A DNA stretch of 64,000 nt from positions 1 through 64,000 of the forward strand of contig NZ_JEMA01000264.1 in the NCBI RefSeq assembly GCF_001589285.1, in the 5' to 3' direction. Below, piece after piece: positions 18,720-27,357 of this stretch. Source of the stretch: Sorangium cellulosum (lineage in GTDB: Bacteria; Myxococcota_A; Polyangia; Polyangiales; Polyangiaceae). Every line of letters begins with the position of its first letter. The stretch's first letter is position 1. The notes beneath the pieces are model-generated. The model saw only the letters and a list, made by a program, of their open reading frames with translations. It was not told the origin of the DNA and made no database searches. A program made the position numbers and the translations under genes.

Positions 18720-20351
18720 CTACAGCGTCAGCACAGCCTCGATCCTGTGGCGCGTCGCTTGCTCGTAATCGTAAGCAAAGCCGAGCAGGCGGGCCTCGCT
18801 CCACAGCGGGCCGACGAAGATCAGGCCGAAGGGGGCGCCGCTGCTGTACTGACCGGCGGGCACGACGACCCCGGGCAACCCGGCGATGTTGATCGCCGAC
18901 TCCGTTGTCGCGGCGTAGGTCGCGCTGCTGAACAGCTCGGGGACCTCCTCGTACGTCTGCGGAAACGCGAGGCCATCCAGGTCGTGCGCCGTCATCACGG
19001 CGTCGAAGAGGCTCAGGTACTGGCCTCGCAAGGCCCAGAAGGCGGACAGATCGGGCAGAACCTCGGGGTGCAGCAGCGAGTCCGCCAGCACGGGGAGCGC
19101 GCCGGCGTACCAGGACAGCGGACCGCCGTCCGGCTGGAACGGCGAGATCCCTGTGATGAGCGTCAGCTCATCGATCGTGCCGACAACGTCTCCGTTGAAC
19201 GTCAGCCCCTCGAGGTAGCTCTGGAAGTCGTGGGCAGCGGACTCGGTGCCTCGGAAATCGTAGGGCTCGCCGGGCAAGGCCAGCTCGGCGAAGCCGCTCC
19301 CGGCGAACGGATCCTCGACGACTGTCGCGCCCTGGATCTCGAGCTCCTCGATGGTCCTCTCGTAGAGAGCCTGCGTCTCCGGCGACAGGTCGCTGAGGCG
19401 CCACCCCGGGCCATACAGCCCGATCCGCTTGCCGCGGAGGGCGTTCCGGCTCAGCTCGCTCGTGTATCCATGGCGGGGCAGGTGCCCGTTGGAAGCGCTC
19501 GTCTTGGGATCTTCCGGGCTGTACCCGGCGAGGACGTCCATCACGAGGGCGGCGTCGAGGACTGTCCTCGCGATGGGCCCTGCCACGTCCCTCGTGCTGC
19601 CCGCGAGCGGCACGATGCCCGTCGTCGGGACGAGGGCGAACGTCGGCTTGACGCCGACGAGGCTCTGCGCGCCCGCCGGGTTCTGGATGGAGCCCCCCGT
19701 CTCCTCCGCGAGGCCCAGCACCGCGAAGTTCGCGGCCACCGCCGTCGCCGTCCCGCTGCTGCTCGCCCCCGGCGCCAGGTCCCTGTCCACGGCGTTGTAG
19801 GTGGGGCCTGCCCAGCTGCTGTTCGCGCGGGTGCCGTCGTCGCTGAACGCCGGGATATTGGTCTTCCCGAGGATGATGGCGCCCGCTTCGATCAGCCGCT
19901 CGACGACGACGGCGTTCTTGATCGGGAACAGATCGACGCCGCCCGCCGCGGAGCTGAGGGGCGCCCAGCCCGACGTCGACGGCGATCCGACGAAGTCCAT
20001 CGACTCCTTGATGACCACGGGGATCCCCGCCAGCGGGCCGAGCCGCTCGCCCCTCCTTCGCCGCCTGTCGATCGAGCGCGCCTCTTCGAGCGCATCGGGG
20101 GTCAGGAACGTGAAGGCGTTGTAGGACGCCTCGTACTGGTCGATCCTGTCGAGGTACGCCTGCGTCAACGCCTCTGCGGTGTAACGCCTGGTCATGTAAG
20201 CCCACCTGATCTCCGCGATCGTGAGCTCTGTGACGTCGATGTCGGAAGCGTCGATAGGGCCAGCCGCAGCATGGCTCGTCCCGGGGAGCCCCAGGGCAGC
20301 TCCAAGGCAGATTGCCGCGGCCCATTCGATGAATGGACGGGTGCTCTTCAT
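18720..20351 (-). CDS. Secreted amidase-signature enzyme
   Basis: 543 residues with an N-terminal signal peptide (WAAAICLGAALGLPGTSHAA), so periplasmic or secreted. The amidase-signature fold is clear: Lys of the catalytic triad in IPVVIKESMDFVG, the cis-Ser/Ser loop in LAPGASSSGTATAVAANFAV, and the nucleophile region EETGGSIQNPAG. The family hydrolyses C-N bonds in diverse amides. The closest architecture is that of bacterial secreted amidases with the substrate unknown. It is monocistronic and convergent with the lectin-cytochrome gene. The gap at GLAEETGGSI where some family members read GSDTGGSIR indicates a divergent subgroup, but the key Ser residues are present. Confidence 0.9.
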   Translation of the reverse strand: MKSTRPFIEWAAAICLGAALGLPGTSHAAAGPIDASDIDVTELTIAEIRWAYMTRRYTAEALTQAYLDRIDQYEASYNAFTFLTPDALEEARSIDRRRRRGERLGPLAGIPVVIKESMDFVGSPSTSGWAPLSSAAGGVDLFPIKNAVVVERLIEAGAIILGKTNIPAFSDDGTRANSSWAGPTYNAVDRDLAPGASSSGTATAVAANFAVLGLAEETGGSIQNPAGAQSLVGVKPTFALVPTTGIVPLAGSTRDVAGPIARTVLDAALVMDVLAGYSPEDPKTSASNGHLPRHGYTSELSRNALRGKRIGLYGPGWRLSDLSPETQALYERTIEELEIQGATVVEDPFAGSGFAELALPGEPYDFRGTESAAHDFQSYLEGLTFNGDVVGTIDELTLITGISPFQPDGGPLSWYAGALPVLADSLLHPEVLPDLSAFWALRGQYLSLFDAVMTAHDLDGLAFPQTYEEVPELFSSATYAATTESAINIAGLPGVVVPAGQYSSGAPFGLIFVGPLWSEARLLGFAYDYEQATRHRIEAVLTL

Positions 20352-20987
20352 GATGGATCACTCCCTCTTGCGTCACGCTCACGCCAGGACGCAAGTCGTG
20401 TGTCGATGGATGGACTCTGCGCCACGATCGGGCCGATCGGCGATCGGCGATCGGATGGGGAGGTGGCGCGCGGGCAGCGTCGTCTCCCCCGTGGAGGCGA
20501 CGCGGCGGGCACAGGGCCCGAATACCCGGGGCCGGCAGCTCGGTCAAGGAGGCGCCACTCCGCCTCGGCGCGCCAAGCAGCTTTCAGGCGCCAGCGTTCT
20601 GGCGACGCAGATCGGATGTCCTGGAACGCGGTATCGGTATGCCGCGATCGTGTCGTCGCCGTGAACCCACCGTGGCGTGTCCCCGGGGCGTCACACGAGG
20701 CTCACCGTGCCTGGAGAGGCCTCATCGCGGCAGGCGCGACGACCGCCATGCCCCTGAGCATCGCTCTCGGTGCTGGAAGGGCGGTCGAACCGCTCCCTGA
20801 GCATCGCTCTCGACCTGGAAGGGCGGTCGAACCGCCCCCGGAGCGCCGATCTCGGCCCTGGCGAGGCGGCCGGACCGCCTCCGGAGCGCCGGGCGCGCCG
20901 GAGCGCCCGGGAAGGCCAGGCGCCGTCGCCAGGGGCAGGGTGAGTGAAGGGGCGCGTTTCGAGGCGAAGTAGGTTAGAGTGCGCGCC
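20352..20987. other. Intergenic region with hairpin-bearing repeats
   Basis: About 640 bases between the divergent amidase and transketolase genes. No gene is supported. It contains the tandem repeat array at 20752-20880; the remainder is ordinary GC-rich DNA with presumed promoters. Confidence 0.5.
20752..20880. repeat. Three tandem repeats of about 43 bp, each with a stem-loop
   Basis: Units start near 20752, 20795 and 20837. The first two (CCCTGAGCATCGCTCTCG...) are nearly identical and the third is degenerate. Each ends in an inverted repeat: GGGCGGT-CGA-ACCGCCC in copy 2, a one-mismatch version in copy 1, and GAGGCGG/CCGCCTC in copy 3. Paired changes that keep the stems suggest selection on structure. 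It lies 110 bases upstream of transketolase. Confidence 0.8.
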
Positions 20988-22976
20988 ATGCCTGATTTTG
21001 CCAAGCTCGCCGCCGCGTGCACGATGGCCCGCGGCCTCGCCATGGACGCCGTCCACGCCTGCTCGTCCGGTCACCTCGGCCTGCCGCTCGGGGCCGCCGA
21101 GATCGGGGCCGTCCTCTATGGCGACCTCCTCCGCCACGATCCGAGCGAACCGCACTGGCTGAACCGCGACCGCTTCGTCCTGTCCGCCGGCCACGGCAGC
21201 ATGTTCCTGTACGGCTGGCTGCACCTCGCGGGGTACCCGGTGTCCATCGACGACATCCGCCGCTTCCGGCAATGGGAGTCGAAGACGCCCGGCCACCCCG
21301 AGTACCACTACACCGAGGGCGTGGAGGCGACGACGGGCCCGCTCGGGCAGGGCGTGGGCAACGCGGTGGGGCACGCGGTGGCCGCCAAGATGCTGGCCGC
21401 CCGCTACAACACCAAGGAGCACACGATCTTCGACCTCAAGGTCTACTGCCTCGCCGGCGACGGCTGCCTCCAGGAGGGCGTGGCCGCCGAGGCGGCCTCG
21501 TTCGCCGGGCACTTCAAGCTCGACAACCTGATCGTCATCTACGACGCCAACGACGTCACCCTCGACGCGATGGCCGCGAAGACCCAGAGCGAGGACACCG
21601 GCAAGCGCTTCGAGGCCTACGGCTTCGAGGTGCTCCGCGTCGAGCAGGGCAACGACCTCGAGGCCGTGCACAAGGTGCTCAGCCAGGCGCGCGCGTCGAA
21701 GAGCGGCAAGCCCAAGTTCGTCATCGTCCACACCCTGATCGGCAAGGGGATCCCCGAGGTCGCCGGCACCCAGAAGGCGCACGGCGAGGGCGGCGCGAAG
21801 TTCGTGGACCAGGCGCGCAAGGCCCTGGGGCTGCCCCCGGAGCACTTCTACGTGAGCGAGGAGGTCAAGCAGTTCTTCGCGAAGCGCAAGGAGGAGCTCG
21901 GCAAGGCGCGCGGGGCGTGGGAGTCGACCTTCCAGGCGTGGCGCGAGAAGAACCCGGAGCTCGCCCGGCAGCTCGAGGACGGCACCTCGAGGAAGGTGCC
22001 CGCGGACCTCGACGCGCGCGTCCCCGCCTTCGCGGAAGGCACCAAGGTCGCGACGCGCAAGGCCGGCGAGACCGTGCTGCAGGCCGTCGCCGAGGCGGTG
22101 CCCGCGCTCATCGGGTCGAGCGCCGATCTCTACGGCTCGACGTTCAACTACATCGCGTCGAGCACCGACTTCGATCCGGAGCACTGGGGCGGCCGCAACA
22201 TCCGCGCCGGCATCCGCGAGCACGGTATGGGCGCGATCATGAACGGCATCGCCTACCACGGCGGCCTGCGCCCGAGCGGCGCGACGTTCCTCGTGTTCGC
22301 CGACTACCTGAGGCCGAGCATCCGCCTGGCCGCGCTGTCGCACCTGCCGGTGATCTACGTCTTCACGCACGACTCGGTGGGCGTGGGCGAGGACGGTCCG
22401 ACGCACCAGCCCGTCGAGACCGTGACCGGGCTGCGCGCCATCATCGATCTCGACGTCATCCGGCCGGCCGACGCCGAGGAGACGGCCGGCGCGTGGATCG
22501 CCGCGCTGGAGCGCACCGACGGGCCGACCGTCCTCGCGCTCACGCGGCAGGCCGTGCCGTTCCTGCCGGGCGACGCCGCCGTCAAGCGCGAGGGCGTCCG
22601 GCGCGGCGCCTACGTGCTGGTCAAGGAGACGGCGGCGCTCGAGACCATCCTGATCGCGACGGGCAGCGAGGTGCAGCACGCGGTCGCGGCCGCGAAGCAG
22701 CTCGGCGGCGGAGTCCGCGTCGTCTCGATGCCCTGCGTCGAGCGGTTCCTGCGCCAGGACCGAGGCTACCGCGAGGCCGTGCTGCCCGCCGCCTGTACCC
22801 GCCGCGTGTCCATCGAGGCCGGCGTCACCCTCGGCTGGCACCAGTGGGTGGGGTCGAAGGGGATCGCGCTCGGGATCGATCGGTACGGGACGAGCGCGCC
22901 CGGCGACATGGTGATGGACCGGCTGGGCATGAATCCTCAGGCGGTCATCCAGGCCGTGCAGGACCTCGTGCCGTGA
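20988..22976 (+). CDS. tkt: Transketolase
   Basis: Thiamine-diphosphate enzyme that transfers two-carbon units between ketoses and aldoses in the pentose phosphate pathway. 662 residues, the normal length. The N-terminal TPP domain shows [27 protein letters not shown] and the Mg/TPP motif [20 protein letters not shown]...NDVTLDA. The pyrimidine-binding domain has [18 protein letters not shown] and [17 protein letters not shown]. The C-terminal domain follows ([35 protein letters not shown]-like end). I use the ATG at 20988; a GTG three codons upstream is less likely. The neighbours do not suggest a pathway-specific role, so it may be a housekeeping copy or a paralogue. Confidence 0.95.
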   Translation: MPDFAKLAAACTMARGLAMDAVHACSSGHLGLPLGAAEIGAVLYGDLLRHDPSEPHWLNRDRFVLSAGHGSMFLYGWLHLAGYPVSIDDIRRFRQWESKTPGHPEYHYTEGVEATTGPLGQGVGNAVGHAVAAKMLAARYNTKEHTIFDLKVYCLAGDGCLQEGVAAEAASFAGHFKLDNLIVIYDANDVTLDAMAAKTQSEDTGKRFEAYGFEVLRVEQGNDLEAVHKVLSQARASKSGKPKFVIVHTLIGKGIPEVAGTQKAHGEGGAKFVDQARKALGLPPEHFYVSEEVKQFFAKRKEELGKARGAWESTFQAWREKNPELARQLEDGTSRKVPADLDARVPAFAEGTKVATRKAGETVLQAVAEAVPALIGSSADLYGSTFNYIASSTDFDPEHWGGRNIRAGIREHGMGAIMNGIAYHGGLRPSGATFLVFADYLRPSIRLAALSHLPVIYVFTHDSVGVGEDGPTHQPVETVTGLRAIIDLDVIRPADAEETAGAWIAALERTDGPTVLALTRQAVPFLPGDAAVKREGVRRGAYVLVKETAALETILIATGSEVQHAVAAAKQLGGGVRVVSMPCVERFLRQDRGYREAVLPAACTRRVSIEAGVTLGWHQWVGSKGIALGIDRYGTSAPGDMVMDRLGMNPQAVIQAVQDLVP

Positions 22977-23038
22977 GGGGGTGAAGGGGGACGGCTTCGC
23001 GAGCGCGCCTCGGAGCTCGTCAATCCGTCCCCCGTCGC

Positions 23039-23272
23039 CCGTCTTTCGTCCCCCGTCTTTCGTCTTTCGTCTTTCGTCTTTCGTCTTTCGTCTCCCGTGC
23101 GCCTCTTCGTGCGCGTGCGCGTGCTCGTGCTCGTGCTCGGTCGTGCCGTCCGCGACACTCTCCCGATGACGGGAGATCGGGATGGATCGAGAACGCGCAC
23201 GCGCACGAGCACGCCAGACGAGGACGTGGGCCGGGGGACGGGAGACGGGAGACGGGAGACGGGAGACGGGGG
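23039..23272. repeat. Nested short-repeat array with inverted symmetry
   Basis: From left to right: CGTCTTT heptads (seven near-copies in 23039-23095, the last changing to CGTCTCCC), GTGCGC/GTGCTC hexamers (23109-23139), a perfect stem-loop TCTCCCG-ATGA-CGGGAGA (23159-23176), hexamers in inverted sense (23194-23213) and GGGAGAC heptads (23234-23272). The whole is a roughly symmetrical imperfect palindrome of about 230 bp between transketolase and the small zinc-protein gene. Confidence 0.85.
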
Positions 23273-23334
23273 GGGGCGGCGAACGACGCGAGACAAACAA
23301 CGCGAGATACCCAATAAGCTCCCCCTCGGCCCCC

Positions 23335-23532
23335 ATGCGCTGCCCCCTCTGCACCTCCCCCCTCGCCTACCTCCACGGCCACGCCGCCTGCGTGAACAGC
23401 CGCTGCCCCATGTTCGGCGCCAACCAGGCCGAGTGCTGCAGCGGCGAAACCGCGGAGAGCTGTCCTGCCGCGGCCGACGACGGCCCCGCGCCGCGGTCAC
23501 CCGGCGGGATCCCGGGACGACGCGCTCAGTGA
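23335..23532 (+). CDS. Small Cys-rich zinc-ribbon-like protein
   Basis: 65 residues, starting MRCPLCTSPLAYLHGHAACV. Two Cys pairs (CPLC at 3-6; CVNSRC near 19-24) plus a His and a following CC pair (AECCSG) suggest a zinc-ribbon or zinc-finger. The C-terminal 25 residues are disordered. The frame is open upstream through the repeat array, but the ATG at 23335 begins the conserved-looking part. No function can be assigned; similar small proteins with this Cys spacing seem common in myxobacteria, from memory only. It ends about 60 bases before the AEC transporter gene on the same strand. Confidence 0.65.
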   Translation: MRCPLCTSPLAYLHGHAACVNSRCPMFGANQAECCSGETAESCPAAADDGPAPRSPGGIPGRRAQ

Positions 23533-23593
23533 CGCGCGCCCCCTGCCCAACGAGACCGCTGGACGCCGCTCCCCGCGGAGCTACAAGCCGCCC

Positions 23594-24544
23594 GTGCCGT
23601 CGGGCGACCTGATCTCTCAGCTCCTGGCCCTCTTCGCTGTGCTCGGGGTCGGCGTGCTGCTGAGGGCGCTCGGCCGCGGAGGCCAGGCCGACGCGGCCGC
23701 GCTGAACCGGCTCGTCATCGACGTCACCACGCCGGCGCTGATCGTCTCCGTGCTGCGCCGCTCCGGCATCGGCCACGGCGCGTGGGGCGCCGTCGCCGCC
23801 TCGACCCTCGCGCTCTTCACGTGCGCCCTCGCGGGCATCGCCGTCGCGCGCGCGCTCGGGCTCCCGCGCGCCGCGCAGGGCGCCGCCGGGCTCGTCGGCA
23901 GCTTCTCCAACACCGGGTTCCTCGGCGTCCCCGTCGTGCTCGCCCTCTACGGGCCCGCGGGCGGCGCGGCGGGGACGGCGATCCTCGTCGACAGCATCGT
24001 CACGACGCTGATGCTCTGGACCTTCGGCGTCGCGCTCGCCGCGCGCATGGGCGCGGACGGCGACGCGCGCGGCGACGCGGGCGCGCGCGGCCTGCTCAGG
24101 GTGCTCCTGCACCCCAACGTGCTCTCGATCGCCGCCGGCCTCGCGCTCCACGCCCTGCCGATCCCCCTGCCGACGTGGGTGGAACGCGCCATCGACGCGC
24201 TCGGGAGCGCGACCCCGACGCTCGTCTTCCTCGCCCTCGGCCTGAGCCTCGACCTGCGCTCGCTTCGCGGCCGCGTGCGCCCGCTCGCCGCCGTCGCCTC
24301 GGTGAAGCTGCTCCTCGCCCCCGCTGTCGCGCTCGTCGCCGGGGTCGCGCTCGGCCTCGAGCGGCCCGTGTCCGAGGTGGCGGTGCTGCAGTCCGCCATG
24401 CCGACGTCGATGGTGTCCGTGATCGTCGCCGCGCGGTACGGCTGCGACGGCCAGTTCGCCGCGGCCACCGCTGTCGTCACGACGCTCGGCGCGCTGGCGA
24501 CGCTCCCGATGGTGGTCGAGGTGCTGCGCCGGATCGTCCCCTAA
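23594..24544 (+). CDS. AEC-family (auxin efflux carrier-like) transporter
   Basis: 316 residues with about ten transmembrane helices in two five-helix halves. The first half carries the family signature SFSNTGFLGVPVVLALYG; the second half carries LSLDLRSLRGR and QSAMPTSMVSVIVAARYG. Bacterial AEC proteins export or exchange malate, malonate and other carboxylates or amino acids. A GTG at 23594 is taken as start since no ATG precedes the first helix. The substrate is unknown. The next gene, encoding a SnoaL-like protein, may be co-transcribed (136-base gap). Confidence 0.88.
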   Translation: MPSGDLISQLLALFAVLGVGVLLRALGRGGQADAAALNRLVIDVTTPALIVSVLRRSGIGHGAWGAVAASTLALFTCALAGIAVARALGLPRAAQGAAGLVGSFSNTGFLGVPVVLALYGPAGGAAGTAILVDSIVTTLMLWTFGVALAARMGADGDARGDAGARGLLRVLLHPNVLSIAAGLALHALPIPLPTWVERAIDALGSATPTLVFLALGLSLDLRSLRGRVRPLAAVASVKLLLAPAVALVAGVALGLERPVSEVAVLQSAMPTSMVSVIVAARYGCDGQFAAATAVVTTLGALATLPMVVEVLRRIVP

Positions 24545-24680
24545 CGGCCCGCGGCGCGCGGGCGGCCCGACCCAGGTCGCGGTGATCCGGATGGCGAGCG
24601 CGAGGAGGGGGGAGAGCGCGGCCGGTGAACCGAGCGTCCAGGCCCTTGCGTCGGCGCTGGCCGGCGCGCATGGTCGATGA

Positions 24681-25100
24681 ATGAGCGTCGAAGCGAAGCG
24701 GCTCGTCCTGGCCGCGAACGAGGCGTTTTACGAGGCGTTCCGCGCCGGGGATCACCAGGCGATGTGCCGGCTGTGGGCCGAGCAGGCGCCCGTGGCCTGC
24801 GCTCATCCCGGCATGCAGGCGATCTCGGGGCGCGCCAGCGTGCTCGAGAGCTGGAGCCAGATCCTGCGCAGCGCCCCGTCCGCGCGCATGCGCTGCGAGG
24901 GCGCCGTGGCGCGCCTGTTCGGCGACTTCGCCTTCGTCACGTGCCTCGAGGCCAACGGCGACGCGCCTGCTCACCTGTGCGCGACGAACATCTTCGTCCT
25001 CGAGGACGGGCAATGGAAGATGGTCCACCACCATGCGGGTCCGCTCGCCGCGCCGCCGCCGGGGCGGCGGCCCCCGGGTGGCTCACGGCTGATGAACTGA
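24681..25100 (+). CDS. SnoaL/NTF2-like protein
   Basis: 139 residues. The fold is indicated by the start ANEAFYEAFRAGDHQAMCRLWAEQAP, the central GRASVLESW and the end LEDGQWKMVHHHAGP, typical of the DUF4440/SnoaL_3 cone-shaped alpha+beta barrel used for ligand binding or isomerase chemistry. No signal peptide. The Pro/Arg-rich last 18 residues look unstructured. The function is unknown; many relatives are annotated as ketosteroid-isomerase-like. Downstream it converges with the Hsp70-like gene with only about 50 bases between. Confidence 0.85.
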   Translation: MSVEAKRLVLAANEAFYEAFRAGDHQAMCRLWAEQAPVACAHPGMQAISGRASVLESWSQILRSAPSARMRCEGAVARLFGDFAFVTCLEANGDAPAHLCATNIFVLEDGQWKMVHHHAGPLAAPPPGRRPPGGSRLMN

Positions 25101-25150
25101 CGGCCCGGCGCCCCCGGCCACGCGACGAGCGGCGCCGGCCAGCGCCGCGC

Positions 25151-26701
25151 TCACGCCCCTACCTGATAGACGCGCTGGTACCCCGCCTCGACGTCCGTGA
25201 TCGTGACCTCGACGATCCCGTGCGGCGTGATCGCGTACTGCTCCTCGATCAGCGGCCCCTCGCCGCCCATGCGCTCCACGGTCACGGCGGCGAGCTCGGC
25301 GGCGCGGTCCCGGAGCTTCCTGTCGAAGGGGAACACGACCTCGCTGAAGGCCGTGATGTCGCCGTGGGGCACGCCGAGCCGGTCGAGCGAGGCGCACTCG
25401 ACGAAGCGGTAGCGGCCCACGTTGTGCGCCGCCCGGTACACGCGGCGCGAGACCACCGGCGCCTCCTGGCTCGAGGGGACGCGCGCCTCGCGGTCGAAGA
25501 TCGGATCGAAGACAACCTCGTCGCCGCCGCTGCTCTCCCGGAACACCCCGAAGTGGCGCGACAGCCGGTCGGAGAGCTCGAAGCCCGCGTCCTCGTCGAC
25601 GGCGATGGCGAGGCCCATCGCGATCGCCGCCGAGGGGTAGGGGGACCGATGCACGCGCCGCCCGAAGCGCTCGCGCAGCGTCCGCGCGACGACGGGCAGC
25701 GAGCTCGCGCCGCCGACGACGTAGATCCCCGCGATGTCGGCGAGCGCCTCGCCTGCGCCGGCGTCGAGGCGCGCGATCACCGGCTGCATCGCGGTGATCG
25801 TCGCCTCCACGAGCGGCACGCACCGGTCGTAGAAGTCGGACGCCGAGATCGTCACCTCGTGGGCGGGCGCCAGCTCGCCGAGGCACGCCTCCAGGTCGAT
25901 CACGATCCGCCGGGAGTTCGGGTTGAGGCGCTCCTTGGCCTCGCGGCACTGGTCGGCGAGCGCCGCGAGCGCGCGCGCCGGCAGGTCCTCGCGCTCCAGC
26001 TTGGCCGCCTCGAGCGCCCTCGCGACGAGCGCGTCGTCGAAGTCGTCGCCGCCGAGGTGGTTCAGCCCGGCCGTCGCGACGGCGTCGTGGCTGCGCCCGG
26101 TCATGTGGACCAGCGACGCGTCGAACGTCCCGCCCCCGAGGTCGTACACGATGATGTGCTCGCGCTTCGAGGTGATCGTGCTGCGGTGGCGGTGCGTGTA
26201 CTCGAAGCCGGCGGCCGAGGGCTCGTTCAGGAGCGCGATGACCTCGAAGCCGGCGCGGCGGAAGGCGTCGAGCGTCACGAAGCGCTGCGTCCCGTGGGCG
26301 TTCGCCGGGGTCGCCACCACGCAGATGAGCCGCCCGTCGTCGTCCGTCTTCTTCGGCCGGTTCGACCTTTGCAGCACGGCGTCGCGGAGCGACCGCAGGA
26401 ACAGCGTCAGGAGGTCGAGCACGCGGAGCTTCGTGCTGCCGATCTCGACCTCGAAGTCGGGCGACGCGCGGGGGCCCGAGAGCACGCGCTTGAACGACCG
26501 GAGCACGGTCCACTCCGGGTCCGAGGCGACAGCGAGCGCGTCGAAGCCGAACCGGAGCTCCCCCTGCCGCTCGGCCGCCACGGAGGGGTAGAAGTCCACG
26601 GTGTCCCCCGCCGCGTCCTGGAAGCTGATGACGGGGTAGTTCCCGCGGTCGCAGCACGCGACAACGGTCCGCGTGGTTCCGAAATCGATCCCGAGGCGCA
26701 C
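25151..26701 (-). CDS. Hsp70-family (DnaK-like) protein
   Basis: 516 residues, shorter than DnaK (about 640). The actin-like ATPase domain is complete: phosphate-1 loop LGIDFGTTRTVVAC, connect/phosphate-2 region YDLGGGTFDASLVH, adenosine loop GIYVVGGASSLPVVARTL, plus ALLNEPSAAGFEYT. The C-terminal part (about 380-516) is a short beta-rich segment with no helical lid or EEVD end. I chose GTG at 26701 because GGAGGA lies about 8 bases upstream and the first residues then match DnaK starts; an ATG at 26734 is an alternative. It is a non-canonical Hsp70 without a nearby DnaJ or GrpE gene and possibly acts on a dedicated client. Confidence 0.88.
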   Translation of the reverse strand: MRLGIDFGTTRTVVACCDRGNYPVISFQDAAGDTVDFYPSVAAERQGELRFGFDALAVASDPEWTVLRSFKRVLSGPRASPDFEVEIGSTKLRVLDLLTLFLRSLRDAVLQRSNRPKKTDDDGRLICVVATPANAHGTQRFVTLDAFRRAGFEVIALLNEPSAAGFEYTHRHRSTITSKREHIIVYDLGGGTFDASLVHMTGRSHDAVATAGLNHLGGDDFDDALVARALEAAKLEREDLPARALAALADQCREAKERLNPNSRRIVIDLEACLGELAPAHEVTISASDFYDRCVPLVEATITAMQPVIARLDAGAGEALADIAGIYVVGGASSLPVVARTLRERFGRRVHRSPYPSAAIAMGLAIAVDEDAGFELSDRLSRHFGVFRESSGGDEVVFDPIFDREARVPSSQEAPVVSRRVYRAAHNVGRYRFVECASLDRLGVPHGDITAFSEVVFPFDRKLRDRAAELAAVTVERMGGEGPLIEEQYAITPHGIVEVTITDVEAGYQRVYQVGA

Positions 26702-26827
26702 GGTGGGGTTCCTCCGGCGCGCATGCTGCCACATCCGGCCGCCCGCGGTGAAACTCCGCGGCCGGGCGCAGGGCCGGCGCGCTTTTCCGAGCGCCCACCC
26801 GCTGCGCCCTCGATCAGCGAGGGGCGC

Positions 26828-27340
26828 TCATCTCCGCGCCCGCGGCCTCTTCGCCGCGTTCGAGCCCGCCGCGATCTTCTCCGGCGCCGAGCTCGCGCCG
26901 GCGCGCGGCGCGTCACGCTTCTTCCGCTTCTCGCCCGGCACCTTCCCGATGCGCGGGTCGCCCGCCTCGATGAGCGCGCAGGCCCTCAGCGCGGCCTCCT
27001 CGAAGTCGGGCGCGTCGGCCGGGAGCACCTGCCAGCCCGTCACGGCCTTCCCGAGCACCTCGATGCTCCGCATGCTCGGGAGGTCCCGGCGCAGGGCAGC
27101 GTGGTGCTCCTCGGTCGTGGCCAGCCAGACGCCGTTGTCGGGTCCGGGCTTGTCGCGCAGGGCGAGGACGATCTTCTCTCCCACGTAGACGGCCAGGCAG
27201 CCGAACAGCGGCCGCGTCTCGGGGCCGAGCGGCGCGAGCGCCTCGAGCACGAACTCGTGCGGGACCGGCTTTCGCTTCCTGGCGGCGAACACCTCGTCCG
27301 CCGGCGGCGCGAGGCGCCCGCTCCTGCTGCGCGTTGTCAT
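26828..27340 (-). CDS. TfoX/YjbR-like small protein
   Basis: 170 residues. The central part (about 28-130: HEFVLEALAPLGPETRPLFG, CLAVYVGEKIVLALRD, GVWLATTEEHHAALRRDLP) looks like the TfoX N-terminal or MmcQ/YjbR-type fold. It lacks the C-terminal TfoX helix-hairpin domain and instead ends in a Lys/Arg/Ala-rich disordered tail that could bind nucleic acid. Assignment is tentative. It starts 17 bases from the end of the oxidoreductase gene upstream on the same strand, so the two are probably co-transcribed. Confidence 0.6.
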   Translation of the reverse strand: MTTRSRSGRLAPPADEVFAARKRKPVPHEFVLEALAPLGPETRPLFGCLAVYVGEKIVLALRDKPGPDNGVWLATTEEHHAALRRDLPSMRSIEVLGKAVTGWQVLPADAPDFEEAALRACALIEAGDPRIGKVPGEKRKKRDAPRAGASSAPEKIAAGSNAAKRPRARR

Positions 27341-27357
27341 GGCGCGGGCCGCTCTCC

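Noticed and set aside
23039-23272. CRISPR array
   Set aside because: Units are 6-7 bp and contiguous, with no spacers and no cas genes nearby.
20691-23354. 887-codon minus-strand frame over transketolase
   Set aside because: Antisense shadow of transketolase extended through repeats; no recognisable domain.
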